From Rhizopus arrhizus (taxonomy: Eukaryota; Mucoromycota; Mucoromycetes; Mucorales; Rhizopodaceae), in the NCBI GenBank assembly GCA_024220505.1, contig JAKZZE010000024.1:434001-498000 (forward strand): a DNA stretch of 64,000 nt, given 5' to 3'. Of the stretch, positions 9,410 through 25,239 are shown in pieces (position 1 is the first letter of the stretch; the number at the start of each line of letters is the position of its first letter). Below the pieces are notes generated by a model. That model was not told the origin of the DNA, made no database searches, and saw only the letters and a program-made list of their open reading frames with translations. The position numbers and the translations under genes are program-made.

Positions 9410-11761
9410 ATGATTAAAGGATTAAAGGGTGTCGTACGTACAATCAGAATATTTGTATATGTTTTTTATCTTACTCATCCATAAATAATCAGCTTTCAAG
9501 AACCAGATCACAGCATAAAGATAAGCCTTCCAATAGACAGCACTCAACTAGCTCTGGATCTAATGCAAAACAATCATCAGCCCATAATAAGCTTCGACAT
9601 GTCCAAGTTGAGCCAGCTAATTCTGCTGAAACATCTGCAGCAGCTGATCTTTCTGTGAGCGATAATGTATGTGTGTACAATAATAAAAGATTAATAAAAA
9701 AAATCACGCGAATAAAGGAGAGAGGATTTTTCAGAACCACTAATAACACTTTATATAAAAGTTCATGCCTCGCTTTGGACGCTCAGCAGAAGTAACCAAG
9801 CAAATGATGATGGATACTCCTAAGGATACTATTCCTCCCATCGCTTCTGGTCCTCGTCGACAGCGTTCTTCAAGAATATATCCTGTTCGTGAGAAAACGG
9901 ATTTGGAAAAATGTCCAAATTTTAGTGGTTTGTATTAAATATTTAACAAGCATTTGAAAACAATGCTCATATATACCCATTATTTATTTAGAAGTTCCTC
10001 CATCAAAAAGACAGGATTTGTTTATAAGAAAACTCATACAGTGCCAAGTTTTATTTGACTTTACTGACCCTTCCTCAGATTTGAAAAATAAAGAAATCAA
10101 AAGACAGGAACTACAAGAAATGCTAGAATATGTTGCAACTGTAAGAGGAGCGATTACAGATGCGGTATATCCAGATGTTGTTCGAATGGTATTACATACT
10201 ATATATCTGGTATATATGTTCGCAGTGGACTAACGTTGCACCAGTTTAGTGTCAATACTTTTCGCACAATATCACCACAAATGATAACAGATAATGAAGG
10301 TTATGAACCTGAAGAAGATGAACCAGCACTTGAAACAGCATGGCCTCATCTTCAACTAGTGTATGAATTTTTCCTTCGATTTATTGAATCACAAGAATTC
10401 AATCCACAGACAGCCAAAAAATATATTGATCAGAAGTTTATTCTTCAAGTAATAAGAAAGAAATGTATTCATATATATATAGTTATTGATAAACTTATAA
10501 AATAGCTACTTGAATTGTTTGACAGTGAAGATCCACGAGAAAGAGATTTTTTGAAAACAACATTACACAGAATTTATGGAAAATTTTTGAATTTAAGAGC
10601 TTTTATTCGTAAATCGATCAATAATATATTCTTTCAGTTCATATATGAAACAGAGCGCTTTAATGGCATTGCTGAATTATTAGAAATATTGGGAAGGTAA
10701 AAAAAATGATGGAACGAAAGTGATAGAGATTAAATGTGTTTTTTTTAGTATTATCAACGGCTTTGCTTTGCCTTTAAAGAAGGAACATAAAGTCTTCCTT
10801 TTTAAAGTACTTATACCTTTACATAAGCCTGCTACTTTACCAGCATATAGCCCTCAATTAACATATTGTGTTGTGCAATTCGTAGAAAAAGACCCAGAAC
10901 TTGTTAGCGATGTTATGCAGGGCTTAATACGACACTGGCCTAAGGTTAATAGCGTAAAAGAAGTTATATTTTTGGCAGAAATCGAAGATATTTTGGATGT
11001 CATCGAAACAGCAGACTTTGAGTCATTTATGATCCCTTTCTTTCAAAAATTGGCCCAATGTGTCTCTAGTCCTCATTTTCAGGTAACAAATCGAAAAAAA
11101 TAAAATAGCATACTAAAATTGGAGATAAAATGAATTAAATATCACTATGTTTAGGTTGCAGAACGAGCATTGTACTTTTATAACTACGAAGATGTTGTTC
11201 ATGTACTCAGTGACAATATAGAAGTTCTTATGCCAATTGTTTTTCCATCATTGTATAAATATTCAAAGGAACACTGGAATAGAACTATACATGGACTTGC
11301 TTACAATGCTTTACAACTGTTAATGAGAATCAACCCAACTTTATTCGACGAATATGCAGAAAAATATAAAGATGAAGGGTAATCCTATCATCATCAAGAG
11401 AAAATACTCACATTTTTCTAGTGAGACAAAAGATAAATCTGCTGATGATAGAGCTGCTGTATGGAAAAAGCTGGAAGAGAGAACAAAATTAGGTCCAAGT
11501 TTTTGCCCAAATGATGAATCAATAGTAAATATGACTGAAATATAATAATAATAAAAAAAAGTTAACGATCTTATTTAGTTTTCTATAGAAAATAAGCGTA
11601 TACCAGCATTAGCCAATTCAGCGAATACCGAAGTAATGGCTTTCAGCAACACTCATTCGACTCAACCTAATACTAAAAATAATGATACCTCAGCTATACA
11701 TCAACAGGAAATACATGATGCAGCTAACGATTCAGATAGCGATTCGTGGCACAGTGTCTAA
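9410..11761 (+). CDS. PP2A B56 (B') regulatory subunit
   Basis: Ten exons give about 599 aa: 9410-9433, 9493-9666, 9762-9927, 9992-10188, 10245-10448, 10506-10696, 10749-11082, 11155-11378, 11422-11524, 11579-11761. Phases add to an exact 1800 nt. The core is unmistakable B56: [83 protein letters not shown]56 selects substrates for PP2A (Rts1 in yeast, Par1 in fission yeast), acting in septation, stress response and cohesin protection. The first exon is only 24 nt (MIKGLKGV), chosen because it joins to [11 protein letters not shown]. The exon 2 donor could instead be 9655 (GTGAGC), in the same phase. The exon 3 acceptor (AAAAG) is weak. The Ser/Thr/Asn-rich tail ends [10 protein letters not shown]. 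Confidence 0.93.
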
Positions 11762-12307
11762 TTGCTAGATAAAAAAAAAAGGAGGAAGCATGTGTTTGTA
11801 CTCACACATCAATGGACTACATATTATACAATAGAGAAAATTAATATAAACTTCATTTATGCGATACCAGTTTTCAAAATGATAATAAATCATCAGTCAT
11901 TGTTATTATTCCATTCTTGATTTTAGCAATTGTATAAATTGCACTTGGAAAGCAATATTATTCTACTGTTTCCATTTAGACACAACTATAAAAAGGATAG
12001 CTATAGCTTTGTTAAAACAGAAATTATGGCTTTAAAAAACTGGCTCGATGCCAGATTTCATAGATTATATTATGATGATTCTTTCTTTGAATATCAAATA
12101 GAGACAAACTTGTGTTTAAATCAAAGGAACAAGATCATAAAATGTATTTAATTTTGACTACACGTTTAAAACATTCTGGGTTTATGAGATGATGCTATAT
12201 TTCTTCAAACATTAAAAATAGCTTAGTATTAATTAATATTTGTGCGTTATGGCCAACTGAAATAATAAGTCTTTACACCAAATTGTAGACAATTGAAACT
12301 ACAAGAT

Positions 12308-12344
<37 letters not shown>

Positions 12345-12559
12345 ATTTCTCACACTCCTGTTTTATTTATATATATTTGTGAATTAAGAAACATAAGCTA
12401 TGATTTGTAAAAATCATTATGAAGCTTTGGAAATAACGTTGATTTTTCAAGAAAACATAAACTTTTTTCAGGAAATTCTGTTCTTCAAAAGTTGACTGTG
12501 AGCCGAAACTGCAGTTGTCTTGTAACAAAACACCTCTCAATTCTTTAGCCTATTCAATA
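11762..12559. other. AT-rich gap with 35-nt poly(T) tract
   Basis: No gene is seen. A run of 35 T is at 12309-12343. The 73-codon frame at 11930-12151 (+) has no recognisable features and is probably chance. Confidence 0.6.
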
Positions 12560-13140
12560 ATAAAATCCTTTTTTTTGCATTTTAGCAAATGCTTTAGTAG
12601 GCGTAAAAAGACAAACAAAGCTTGTAGCAGAAAAGCTGCTCAAAATCTTCCTCCATAAACTTCACTACCTTGCTATCATTTGGTGAAAATTTTACAGTCT
12701 TTCCAAAGAGATTCGTTATGTAGCAACCAGGTGCTACAAGCCGCAATTCGGTAAAGACAACCTTCAATCCTAAAAACATGTACTTTAGCGAGATTCTTAT
12801 GAAACGCCCAGAAGAGCTATATATTACCACCAATTTGGCCGTTAATAGCTTTTTTCTGCTTTGACTTTTCAAAATCCAAACTGCGATGCTTTATTATTTA
12901 GCTGAGAATAGTCTTTGCCTCGGTGAGAACTTTACAACCATCTGCCTTTACAAGGTGTGGCTCTTTACCATGCTTCTTGAGCTCGGTGCTTGAAATAGCG
13001 TAATATTTCCCTTCTACTGACAAACAAAGTCGAAGATCTATCTTGAATAAGCTGTAAAGAAGCAGACTTTGATTTTTGACCCGAAGATATATAAAAATTA
13101 ATGCAAGGTTCAAAATTGAAAGGTGCATTAAAATCAAGTC
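12560..13140 (-). pseudogene. Decayed repeated-family gene, PD-(D/E)XK-like segment
   Basis: Two minus-strand frames (12898-13137 and 12594-12872) carry pieces of one decayed gene. The upstream piece has KIDLRLCLSVEGKYYAISST followed by ELKKHGKEPHL, a pattern of Asp, then a beta strand, then Glu-x-Lys, as expected of a PD-(D/E)XK nuclease core. The downstream piece has LRLVAPGCYITNLFGKTVKF. Stops and frameshifts separate them. The fold assignment is inference from the residue pattern only. I recall related proteins as an abundant uncharacterised family in Mucoromycota. An AATAAAATCC motif lies nearby at about 12557-12566. Confidence 0.45.
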
Positions 13141-14010
13141 ATGCTTTAAATTTAAAGCATGTTATAGAATTCATAAAAACTATAAAAACATTTATTTCAC
13201 TTACTTTTGACAAACTTACTTCTGACATACTTTAATTTTGATTGTTTTTGAATAAATATCATTCAAAGCAGATTTTTTTTATTATTATTTTACTAAATAT
13301 CAAGAATAAGTCAAGTAGCTTGAAGCCAAATATCTTCATTGTATCCCTATTAAAGCACACATCAAGCTATTATCATCTCTATATCAAGACTAATATACTT
13401 TAAAACAAGATTTGGTGGTCACTCCTATCAAAAAAAATACTCAAATACAACTTTACTTTATATTCAAAACTACTTTAAACTATCTATAAATACACAAAAC
13501 CTAAACAGAAAACAAGCTATTACAAAGCCATTAAAAGCATCATCCCTATTTCGATATTTAAAAAAGAAGATGAGACTTTTGAATGCTATACTTTTGACGA
13601 CATATTACCAAACAGTATTAATAATGGTGTTTTCAAAAGATGTCTCAGATATTTGACCAAATTTTGACTATTAATGTCCATTCAGACAAGCCTTTCCATT
13701 TTTGTATATCGTCATTATTAGGACTTAATAAATTATAGCTATGAAAGTTACAATGGGTGAAATATCAAATAAGTTATATACATCCGTATATTTACATGTG
13801 GGCAGCAATTAATATTTTTTTCTATTTCCTCAATATGGTTAAAGAATAATATCGTATAAAACTTGTGCTTCTGAACAAGCGTCATCCAATATTTGTATTA
13901 TACAAATGTCAGTGAGTGTAGTAAATTAGGTATATGAAGTTGTATATTACCTTTTCAGTCGTACTGTAAATCTTTTTTAATTCCTGATTTGGCTGTGGAA
14001 TATTAATATT
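13141..14010. other. AT-rich gap, nothing seen
   Basis: Very AT-rich DNA with stops in all frames; no RNA gene or repeat recognised. Confidence 0.6.
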
Positions 14011-15935
14011 TCAAATTTGTTAGTCGTGGCCATATACACCAGTGGATTAGAAGTCGCTCAGGTAGTGCCAATTTACAAAAAGGATGATCCTATCGAGCCT
14101 AACGACTATAAATCCATTAGCCTTACTTCCATATTTCGTAAAATACTGGAACTTTGTTTATATCAACTCCTTATTGAAAATAGCCTTCCATTAGATCTAG
14201 TTCAAAATGGCTTTTGTGAAGTCGGAGGATCGCTAGATCAAGCTATACGTTTAGCTGAAATTTGCAATATTCTTCATTGATACCACTGTGTTACCCCGGT
14301 TCTCACTTTCTTGGACATTAAATCGGCATATGGCACCGTAGACCGCAATTATATATGGCAAAGATTAGAGCATACAACATCCGTGGCATTCATATGTCTA
14401 CTTCGAAATTTACTTCACAATGTTCAAATAGAAGTCTTGCGAAACAATGCCACCTCAACCCGATTTTCACCTGCCACGGTAGACAAGGATCTATACTCTC
14501 GCTATTCCTTTACTCTCACAATCAATAGCAGAAGACATCTCTCACATCCAACTTGCTCCTCTCATGAATTGCATTTTATATGCTGACGACGCAGTATTCA
14601 TCGTAAATAAGGGGCAAATAATACACTTGCTGAAGAAGTGTGAAGATCGCAACCACAACCTTGGATGTGGGTGGAGCCCAAGTAAATTTGTAATTTTAGA
14701 CCCACAGAACAACCATTAGCGTACACTCTTTATGGAGATGTACTTACAGCCCTACTTTCTTTCTCCCATCTTGGAATTCTATTTTGGCCTGGTGAATATC
14801 TCAACACCCTTGACTTACTCAGCAATAATATCAACAAAGTGCCAACGATGATGAGCCAACTCTCAACAATTGACCTTAATTCCAAAAATATTAACATACT
14901 CCTTGCTACTAGATTCTATACTCAAATAATTCATGCTCAATTACAATAGGGGCTTGTAATCAATAAAATAACATTATTTCTAGCCAAGGAACTAGAAGAC
15001 GCACAAGACATATGCCTACATGGAATCTTTGGCGGCTATAGTTGATCCTCTGTCAAAGAGATGTTGCATCTAACTAAACTATCTCCAACGCAAGAACGCA
15101 CTTACACAGTACAAGTCCAATTCCTGTTACATTCACTAACTGCACCTGACGATGTTCTGCTTACCTGCCTATTATCTCATATACGTCGCTCTGACAGCCA
15201 TTCATATTGGTATAAACTTTCCAAATCACCATTATAGACACAATGCCTACCCCAACCAGGGTCATTAGACAAACATATACGAGAAAAGATTCAGCTGCAG
15301 TTTCGTCAAGGCAACCTTAACCAGACTCGATCATCTCGTAACTCTACACTTCTCTCTCAATGTCGCTAAACAATACCCTTAGACCCCATCCTCTGGCTAC
15401 CAAAGACAAAAACTGAAAGGAATTGATTCATTCTCTGATGTCTTGACTGGTTACCCAGGTGGAAAACGAGTATCTTGCCCAAGGCATTCTACCCAGATGC
15501 TCACAAAACAACATGCGATAAAATGCCTCGATATGCATCATCGCTTGTAAATGCCAGAAACAGTTCAAGATTCTCTATCGCTCTCCCTCAACAAACTACC
15601 AACTAGAATACTATGTTCCTCTCACTCTGTCTCTTCATGGTTTATTAGACGGCCTATCATACACAATATACTTTATGAATTTGATTACCTGTTCCATGAT
15701 AAGGGCTAGCTTTCACCGCCATTTCAATTAGGGTAAAAATTCCTTGATTGGCTATCCTCTTCCTCTTACTAGTAATACTCGTTTATCTCCTTCTTCCTTA
15801 TCTTTTTTACCCTTGATCACCAAAGGGGTTCTTTAGCTTCCACTCATTTTCATTGATCTGACTATTAGACATCATGCGCTCAAATTAGGTATTGATTTTT
15901 TTTTTGTATAAATAAAATTTAAAAATTTAAACGTA
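14011..15935 (+). pseudogene. Degenerate LINE reverse-transcriptase copy
   Basis: A plus-strand relic in several frames. In order: QVVPIYKKDDPIEPNDYKSI (RT block upstream of the palm), FLDIKSAYGTVDR (RT motif A), a decayed YADDAVF box near 14577-14600, then fragments of the thumb and C-terminal region (ATRFYTQIIHAQLQ, QDICLHGIFGGYS) and a 3' UTR. The 3' end CAAATTAGGTATTG then T-rich/AATAAAATTT matches the 3' ends of the LINE relics at 57.4 and 60.9 kb (all end near TTTAA-CGTA). Many stops and frameshifts; inactive. It contains upstream RT motifs absent from the 6.3-7.8 kb copy. Confidence 0.8.
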
Positions 15936-15959
15936 AAGGCTATTTTACTCTTATTTATC

Positions 15960-16671
15960 ATGGTCAATTTACAAATTATTGGTGCTGGTTATGGCCGCAC
16001 AGGAACTAAGAGTTTACGTGACGCACTGAATTATTTAGGGTACAAATACAAAGTAAATATCGTTCTTTTCGTTTACATTGCGTAGATATAGTACACATCA
16101 TATGGAAAACGCTATTTTGGATCCTGAGCAAATTCCAGAAATATTTGAGAATGCTTATAAGCATCCTGATCAACCAGTAGATTGGGAGCGTGCTTATCAA
16201 GGCTATAATGCTGCTGTGGACTGGCCGACCTCTGCCTTTTTTGACAGGCTATACCCATTGTGTCCTAATGCAAAAGTAATATTGACTATTCGTGACCCTG
16301 ATGACTGGTTTAATTCAATATCCAAAACAATCCATGAATGGCCTGGGGTAGATGAGAAATGGCCTCAGCAGGTACTACGAGCCAGAAAAATGGCACGCAC
16401 CGTGGTCCGTGATGGAGAGCTAGGAGGAGAGGGCTTGGGAGAAAGAAGGGAAGAGCTGATTCAACAGTTTGTTGATCATATTGAACACATCAAAAAGGTG
16501 GTGAAGCCTGAGAATTTGCTAATTATGGAGTTAGGTGATGGATGGGAAAAGCTTTGCAAGTTCTTGGGAAAGCCAGTACCTCAAATGCCTTATCCACATT
16601 CAAATAAACGGGATAACTTTCCTCAATTGCTGCATAATATCCGAATACAGCTTACAGTCAAAATTAATTGA
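15960..16671 (+). CDS. Sulfotransferase-like P-loop protein
   Basis: Two exons (15960-16039, 16086-16671) give 221 aa. The start MVNLQIIGAGYGRTGTKSL holds the P-loop GYGRTGT of the Sulfotransfer_4-type family. After the junction come LGYSTHHMEN, then VDWPTSAFFDRLYPLCPNAK and VILTIRDPDDWFNSI, all family hallmarks. The intron is 46 nt; the splice GG|gtacaa...gcgtag|ATA was chosen because it restores the family segment LGYSTHHM and the phase. Members are widespread in fungi, mostly uncharacterised, and may transfer sulfate from PAPS to small molecules. Length is typical. There is no C-terminal membrane helix. The gene starts only about 25 bp after a LINE relic. Confidence 0.88.
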
Positions 16672-17050
16672 ATGAAAAGAAAACAGAAACCAGTTCTTGG
16701 TTCAAATAAAATTGCTAACAAATATCAATTGTTTGATACTAGCCTTTTATTTTTTTTCTGAGACAGAATGCATTTAGCACCAGAGACTCTATATAGCATC
16801 CCTTTACTGCTATAAAATAAAGTTATTTTTTTTTTCTTGAGATATACCTGATAAATACAGATACATATCTCTAATAGCTAGTAATATAATTAATCTTTTT
16901 ATAACAACCTATTTACCCTTGCTTTATACCTACTAAAATCGATGGATTGAAGTATCTAGAAACAGCGGCATTTTAAAATTCATGCCAAAAGCATATTAAA
17001 ATAGTATGGCCAGGGTTATAGTTGTCTTTTTTTTTTTCTAGTCTTCAAAC
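16672..17050. other. Intergenic, peroxiredoxin promoter side
   Basis: AT-rich spacer with pyrimidine runs just before the peroxiredoxin start (17029-17041). Nothing else seen. Confidence 0.5.
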
Positions 17051-18068
17051 ATGCTTTCTCGTGTCATTGCTCGTCCTGTTGTTAGCGCACTTAAAACCGC
17101 TGCTCGTCCTGCTTCTATTTCACCTATCGCTCGCAAAGCTTTTGCTAGTACCGGATCACGCTTTTTATCCACTAACGCCTTTGAACAAAAGCGTGCTACA
17201 GTTCAACGTAACATATAGAGTTTAACATTACACTTTTTTTTTTTACTCAATTTACTTGTAGATCCTGCTCCTCAGTGGAAGGCACAATCGCTTGTGAATG
17301 GAGAATTCAAGGAACTTTCTTCAGCCGATTTTAAGGGAAAGTTTCTCGTCATGGTCTTTTACCCTGCCGATTTTACCTTTGTTTGCCCCACTGAACTTTT
17401 GGCCTTCAGTGATCGTATCGAGGATTTCCGCAAGCTCAATGCTGAAGTTGTTGGTATTAGTGTAGAGTAAGTATTTGGATTTTATAGTTGCATAAGATAA
17501 ACTGACTCTTATTTTTTTTGTCAGCAATGTTCACTCTCACTTGGGTAAGAAAAAAAAAAAAGCAATGTTTTTATAAAGAAGGCTTCTAATTTAACATGAC
17601 AACAGCCTGGACCAATGTTCCCAGAAAGCAAGGTGGTCTCGGTTCCATCAATATTCCTCTTGGTAAGTGTCAAACCATGGTAGAGGTAGGAAAACGCGCG
17701 CCTAACTAGATTATTCTACTATAGTATCTGATATTAAAAAGGAAATTTCTACAGATTACAATGGTATGTGTCACAAGAAAAAAGCATAAAAAATGACAGT
17801 TCTAAATTGTACTTGTGTAGTCTTAATCCCTGAAGAAGGATTGGCTCTTCGCGGTTTGTTTGTTATTGATCCTAAGGGTACTCTTCGTATTGCCAACATT
17901 CATGATTTACCTATTGGTCGCTCTGTTGATGAAACTTTGAGAGTGATTGAAGCCATCAAGTTCACTGATGAACACGGTGAAGTATGCCCTGCCAACTGGA
18001 CAAAGGGTGAAAAGACAATCAAGCCTGACCCCAAGGGTTCCTTGGAATACTTTGGCTCTGCCAACTAA
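17051..18068 (+). CDS. Mitochondrial typical 2-Cys peroxiredoxin
   Basis: Six exons (17051-17207, 17262-17466, 17525-17544, 17606-17662, 17725-17763, 17821-18068) give 241 aa. The N-terminus [20 protein letters not shown] is an Arg/Ser/Ala-rich mitochondrial presequence. The peroxidatic Cys is in TFVCPTE (about Cys94) and the resolving Cys in GEVCPANW (about Cys215); the [10 protein letters not shown] and YFG motifs of the 2-Cys class are present. It reduces H2O2 and organic peroxides using thioredoxin, like PRDX3. Exons 3, 4 and 5 are only 20, 57 and 39 nt, yet the protein is complete. The leucyl-tRNA synthetase gene follows 285 bp downstream on the same strand, also mitochondrial. Confidence 0.95.
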
Positions 18069-18353
18069 AAAAGAATTGTAATAAAGTAAATTTTTGTTGT
18101 CTACTATATCAATTGTTTTTTAGAATTGCTAACCATCCACCAAAGAAAAGAGAAAGAGAGTTGAAGATGTATGCTATACAACGTAGCTTTCTTTTTATTT
18201 ATAAAATATCTCAAATAAACCACGGCATCAATAAGAAAGCATAGTAAACTCCTTTTTACAATGATGTGCGGAGATTTGCGGTACAACAAACCCTTCAATG
18301 CCAGGGCCATAAATATTTTTTATCAGCTTTTTTTTTTGATAAAACATAAAAAA

Positions 18354-21656
<3,303 letters not shown>

Positions 21657-21813
21657 AATATATAGTTTTTTTTTATAAAGTACAAATCCTTTCCATGAAA
21701 TTATGCTTAGATTTCCTCGCTTGAACAGCATTTGAGACACCATCTGTTTTTGACTTGTAAAAGATGGAGTACCTTTTAAATAATTGACAAAGAATGCCTA
21801 TGTAAATTACAGG

Positions 21814-22491
21814 TTAGAATAATGTGAGAATTGAGTAAATGTATTGACGCGTACCATAAAACCAATACAAATGAAGAGGGAATATAGCCACTGCAACCAT
21901 CCAAAGAGCCTCCAATCTATGACGCTGCTTAAGAGCAATGATCATATGTGCATGAAACACAAGACGAAGCACAAAGAAAGTGGTCGCAAACAGTAAGTCA
22001 CATCTCCAGTGGTCCCTGAATGAACCCAAGGCAAGCAGAAGCGTAGGAAGCTCCAATAAACAGCTCGCACTAAAGAAAGACGAAGAGCGTGACTTGAGCA
22101 ACCAGAAAAGTATACAAATATACAGTAGATGGTGAACCCATCCAGTCAATACTGTGATACGATGACGGTAGTAGATGGATCCAAGCGTTAAATCCAACAT
22201 GAGATAGGATATAAAGAAACATATTAAAGCAGTATGAAAGTTGGAATCCACAGACAGCAAGTTCATATCCCAACCTGACTTCCAGAAGGACATAAAATGA
22301 GGAATTGAGACCACAGTACAGACTAGGCTGCTGGCAAACGTAAGTAGCCAACTGATTTGTTTATCTGTCTTTGCAAAGCCAGTTTTGATTGAATAAAAGA
22401 AAAAGAATATCAAGCTTGTAAAACTAAATAAAAATGATATGGACACAATAGGCTGTGATAACACTTGAAGAAGTGTAAGCTTTTGAATCAT
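21814..22491 (-). CDS. TLC-domain multi-pass membrane protein
   Basis: A single-exon gene of 225 aa from an ATG at 22491, chosen because it gives MIQKLTLLQVLSQPIVSISF. The frame stays open to 22875, but the extra 128 residues look like translated AT-rich leader. About seven hydrophobic segments are seen. The TLC signature is SYLMLDLTLGSIYYRHRITV followed by GWVHHLLYICILFWLL, with a conserved polar/His pattern. TLC proteins of this size (TLCD/TMEM136-like) act in membrane lipid composition or sensing and lack the ceramide synthase homeobox part. Localisation is probably ER or plasma membrane. It converges with the LeuRS gene (157 bp between stops). Confidence 0.8.
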   Translation of the reverse strand: MIQKLTLLQVLSQPIVSISFLFSFTSLIFFFFYSIKTGFAKTDKQISWLLTFASSLVCTVVSIPHFMSFWKSGWDMNLLSVDSNFHTALICFFISYLMLDLTLGSIYYRHRITVLTGWVHHLLYICILFWLLKSRSSSFFSASCLLELPTLLLALGSFRDHWRCDLLFATTFFVLRLVFHAHMIIALKQRHRLEALWMVAVAIFPLHLYWFYGTRQYIYSILTLF

Positions 22492-22963
22492 TAAAGTACA
22501 AAAGAAGAGAAAAAAAATTACTTTGACTAACCTTGTCAAACTCACTAGACAATTTATATTTAAACAAAAAAAAATAGGGAGAAAGTTTCTGGGAACAAAC
22601 GATCGAAATAAGCTGTAAAAGATCAAAAAAGGACTAATGTATAACCAGGAGAATTTCCTATTATTTATCCCCAAGTGCATCCTAGGAGACAGAAGTAAGG
22701 GAAGGCTACAAAAAGTCGTTAAATATACATGAAAAGATGAACTAGGAGAAGGAGTACGGTTGTCAAAAGGCGGCAAATTAAGATTGTTTTTATTCTTTAT
22801 GCAAAAGACAGTGAAAAAAAGAAAATGTAATACAACATAATCTTTTGTTCGTTTATGCATAAAAGGTAGTAGCACGGATTTATGATGTTTTCTTTGTTCT
22901 CATTATCGTCATTTATCATTTTATTTTCTAGGTCCCTTGATATGCCCCCCTCCCCTCCTATAA

Positions 22964-25191
22964 TCAATATGAATCAAGTTGTCCTATAAGCATACATGGA
23001 ACTGTTGCCCCCTTTTGCAATTTTGATAATTCTGTATTCTTTGGAGGTAACTGTAATAAGCCATTAGCCTCGGCCATACTCATCATTCTACTACTTATTT
23101 GGTTCCCGGTTGTTTGAGCAACCAATCCTCTCATGTCTGCTTTTACATGTACTCGATGAAATTCTGGTCTGGTATCCAATATTATATCACAATCCAACTA
23201 TAAAAACAGAGTTTATAAAGTTTAATAAAGAAAGGGTTAATTCTTACCTGCACAGGAACGATCACATTTCTTGATTTATCCACTCCACTCATCTTACGCA
23301 AAGCGGGAAGAACAAATAGGTAAAATGTTACTGTGGCAGAAACAGGATTTCCTGGTAATGCAAATACCAACTTTGAATTTTTGCCACAAGGCACAGTGGC
23401 AAAAGTCGTAGGTTTTCTATAAAAGTCACCTTTTAATAACAAAAGAGGAACAAACTTCTCCTTATTTCCCTCCTATACTTTACCCAGGTTTCATAAAGAC
23501 TCTTCCAAAGTGAATACTTGCACCCAGTTTTTGCTCTAATATAGGTTTCATCAAGTCTGCCTTTCCCATAGAGACACCACCGGTTGTGATGAGCACATCT
23601 ACTCTAGATAACGCTTCCTCAAGAGCCTCATGTATATCATCCACATTATCGCTTACAATACCCAAATCTGTGGCTTCAAAACCTGCATTTCGGACAGCGG
23701 CCAATAGAGAGAGTCGATTAGTATCTCTGATTTGACCAGGTTTTAGGCTGTCTGTATGTATATGTTCCAATACTTCATTTCCTGAAGAAAGCACGCCGAC
23801 CAGAGGTTTTCGATATACCTTGACATGCCGTACACCTACAGAGGCTAGCAGCGCTACCTCACTGGGGCCAACTTTTTGTCCCTTCATACCTACTTTTTCA
23901 CCAACTCCACAGTCAGATCCTATCTCTCTAATGTTTTGGCCTTTGGAAGCACGTGATAAGATTTGGACGAGAAGCTCTTCTTTGCCATCATCAGAGGCTT
24001 TGATCAATTTGGTATCTTCGACCATAACAACAGCATCAGCTCTATCAGGAATCATTCCTCCTGTAGCCACATAGGCAATTTTACCCTTGCTTAAAGAAGT
24101 AGCAGTCTCTTGCTGTTCTGCCAGCGCAACAGACTCAACTGCATAAACTCCCGGTCCGTCCTCAGCTGCATAATAAGGGTTGTTTACTTTTAAGGGAAAT
24201 TAGCATATCATCCTCGCTTACCATAAACAGCATAACCATCTACAATGGATGCACGATATCCAGGCACAGGTTCAATCGACTGCACATCTTCTGCCAAGAT
24301 ATAACCAGAAGCCAAAAACTGAGAAACTGGCATATTGATCACATTAAGTTGCTTGGTATGTTGATCAACCAAATCTTGTGCGTCTTCAACAGAGATTAAG
24401 GGATAAGGAGAACTACGGGCTTTTCTTGACACTGTGATCTGAATTTGTTATTAAAAAACACTAAATCTTTTCCACCGTCCCCTTTACCTGGTGCATCCAA
24501 AGGAGCAGATTGACCTGTCAAGTTTTCTTCACTCTCATGGTGTATGCACTGGTGTCCTTGGATTTGAGCATGTGTTTCCTTGACAGTTTCTGAGTGTTGA
24601 TTTGAGAGTAAGTCCAAAGCGTGAGGTAATATCTTTATGATAGCATCCAGGTTTTCTTTACATGCCTTTGGACTGCCTGGAAGAGTGATGATGATTGTCT
24701 TATTTCTGATACCTGTAACTGGACGGGACAAGGCAGCAAATGAAGTGATTGAAATCGATGAAGATAGTAAGAGATGTGTTATGCCAGGTGTTTTGCGAGT
24801 TAATAATGGCTCTATCGCCTACGTCAATATTAATATGCATAATCATCATTTTTCTTTAGGGAAAAAGTTACTTCAGGTGTTCTATCTCTTTTCGAGAAAC
24901 CAGTGCCTCCTGTCAATAAGATAATGTCAAGGCTGTCTGTGTCAGCCCAGGTTTCGACAGTTTTTTGAATGTCGTGAATTTCGTCAGGTACAATCCATTC
25001 TTTTTCGATTGAATATTTTTCTTGTTTTGAAAGAATTTCTTTTATAACAGGACCACTCTTGTCAAGTGATGCCTCTTTAGAAGCAGTATCGCTTACTACA
25101 GATAATTTACGTGTTATTTTGTCGAATAAGACTGAACAGTCTTCTTTTTCCTCTTTATTTTACCTGTCAAAATACCAACTGTGTAGACCAT
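22964..25191 (-). CDS. Gephyrin-type MogA-MoeA fusion, molybdenum cofactor synthesis
   Basis: Seven exons (25164-25191, 24872-25095, 24488-24818, 24222-24431, 23484-24165, 23248-23416, 22964-23197) give 625 aa with exact phases. The N-terminal MogA-like domain has [22 protein letters not shown] and the [18 protein letters not shown] signature. A Ser/His/Gln linker leads into Moe[90 protein letters not shown]. MogA adenylates molybdopterin and MoeA inserts molybdate, giving the cofactor for nitrate reductase and sulfite oxidase. Domain order MogA-MoeA is that of animal gephyrin and fungal CnxE, and opposite to plant Cnx1. The first exon is 28 nt, and a 30-nt A-run lies 10 bp upstream of the start. 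Confidence 0.94.
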
Positions 25192-25201
25192 CAAACGCGA
25201 G

Positions 25202-25239
<38 letters not shown>

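Noticed and set aside
16006..16200. Minus-strand frame over the sulfotransferase-like gene
   Set aside because: Overlaps a well-supported coding exon and has no own features.
22492..22875. 128-residue N-terminal extension of the TLC protein
   Set aside because: Composition is that of translated AT-rich leader (Phe/Ser/Leu runs), and the inner ATG gives a normal TLC-protein length.
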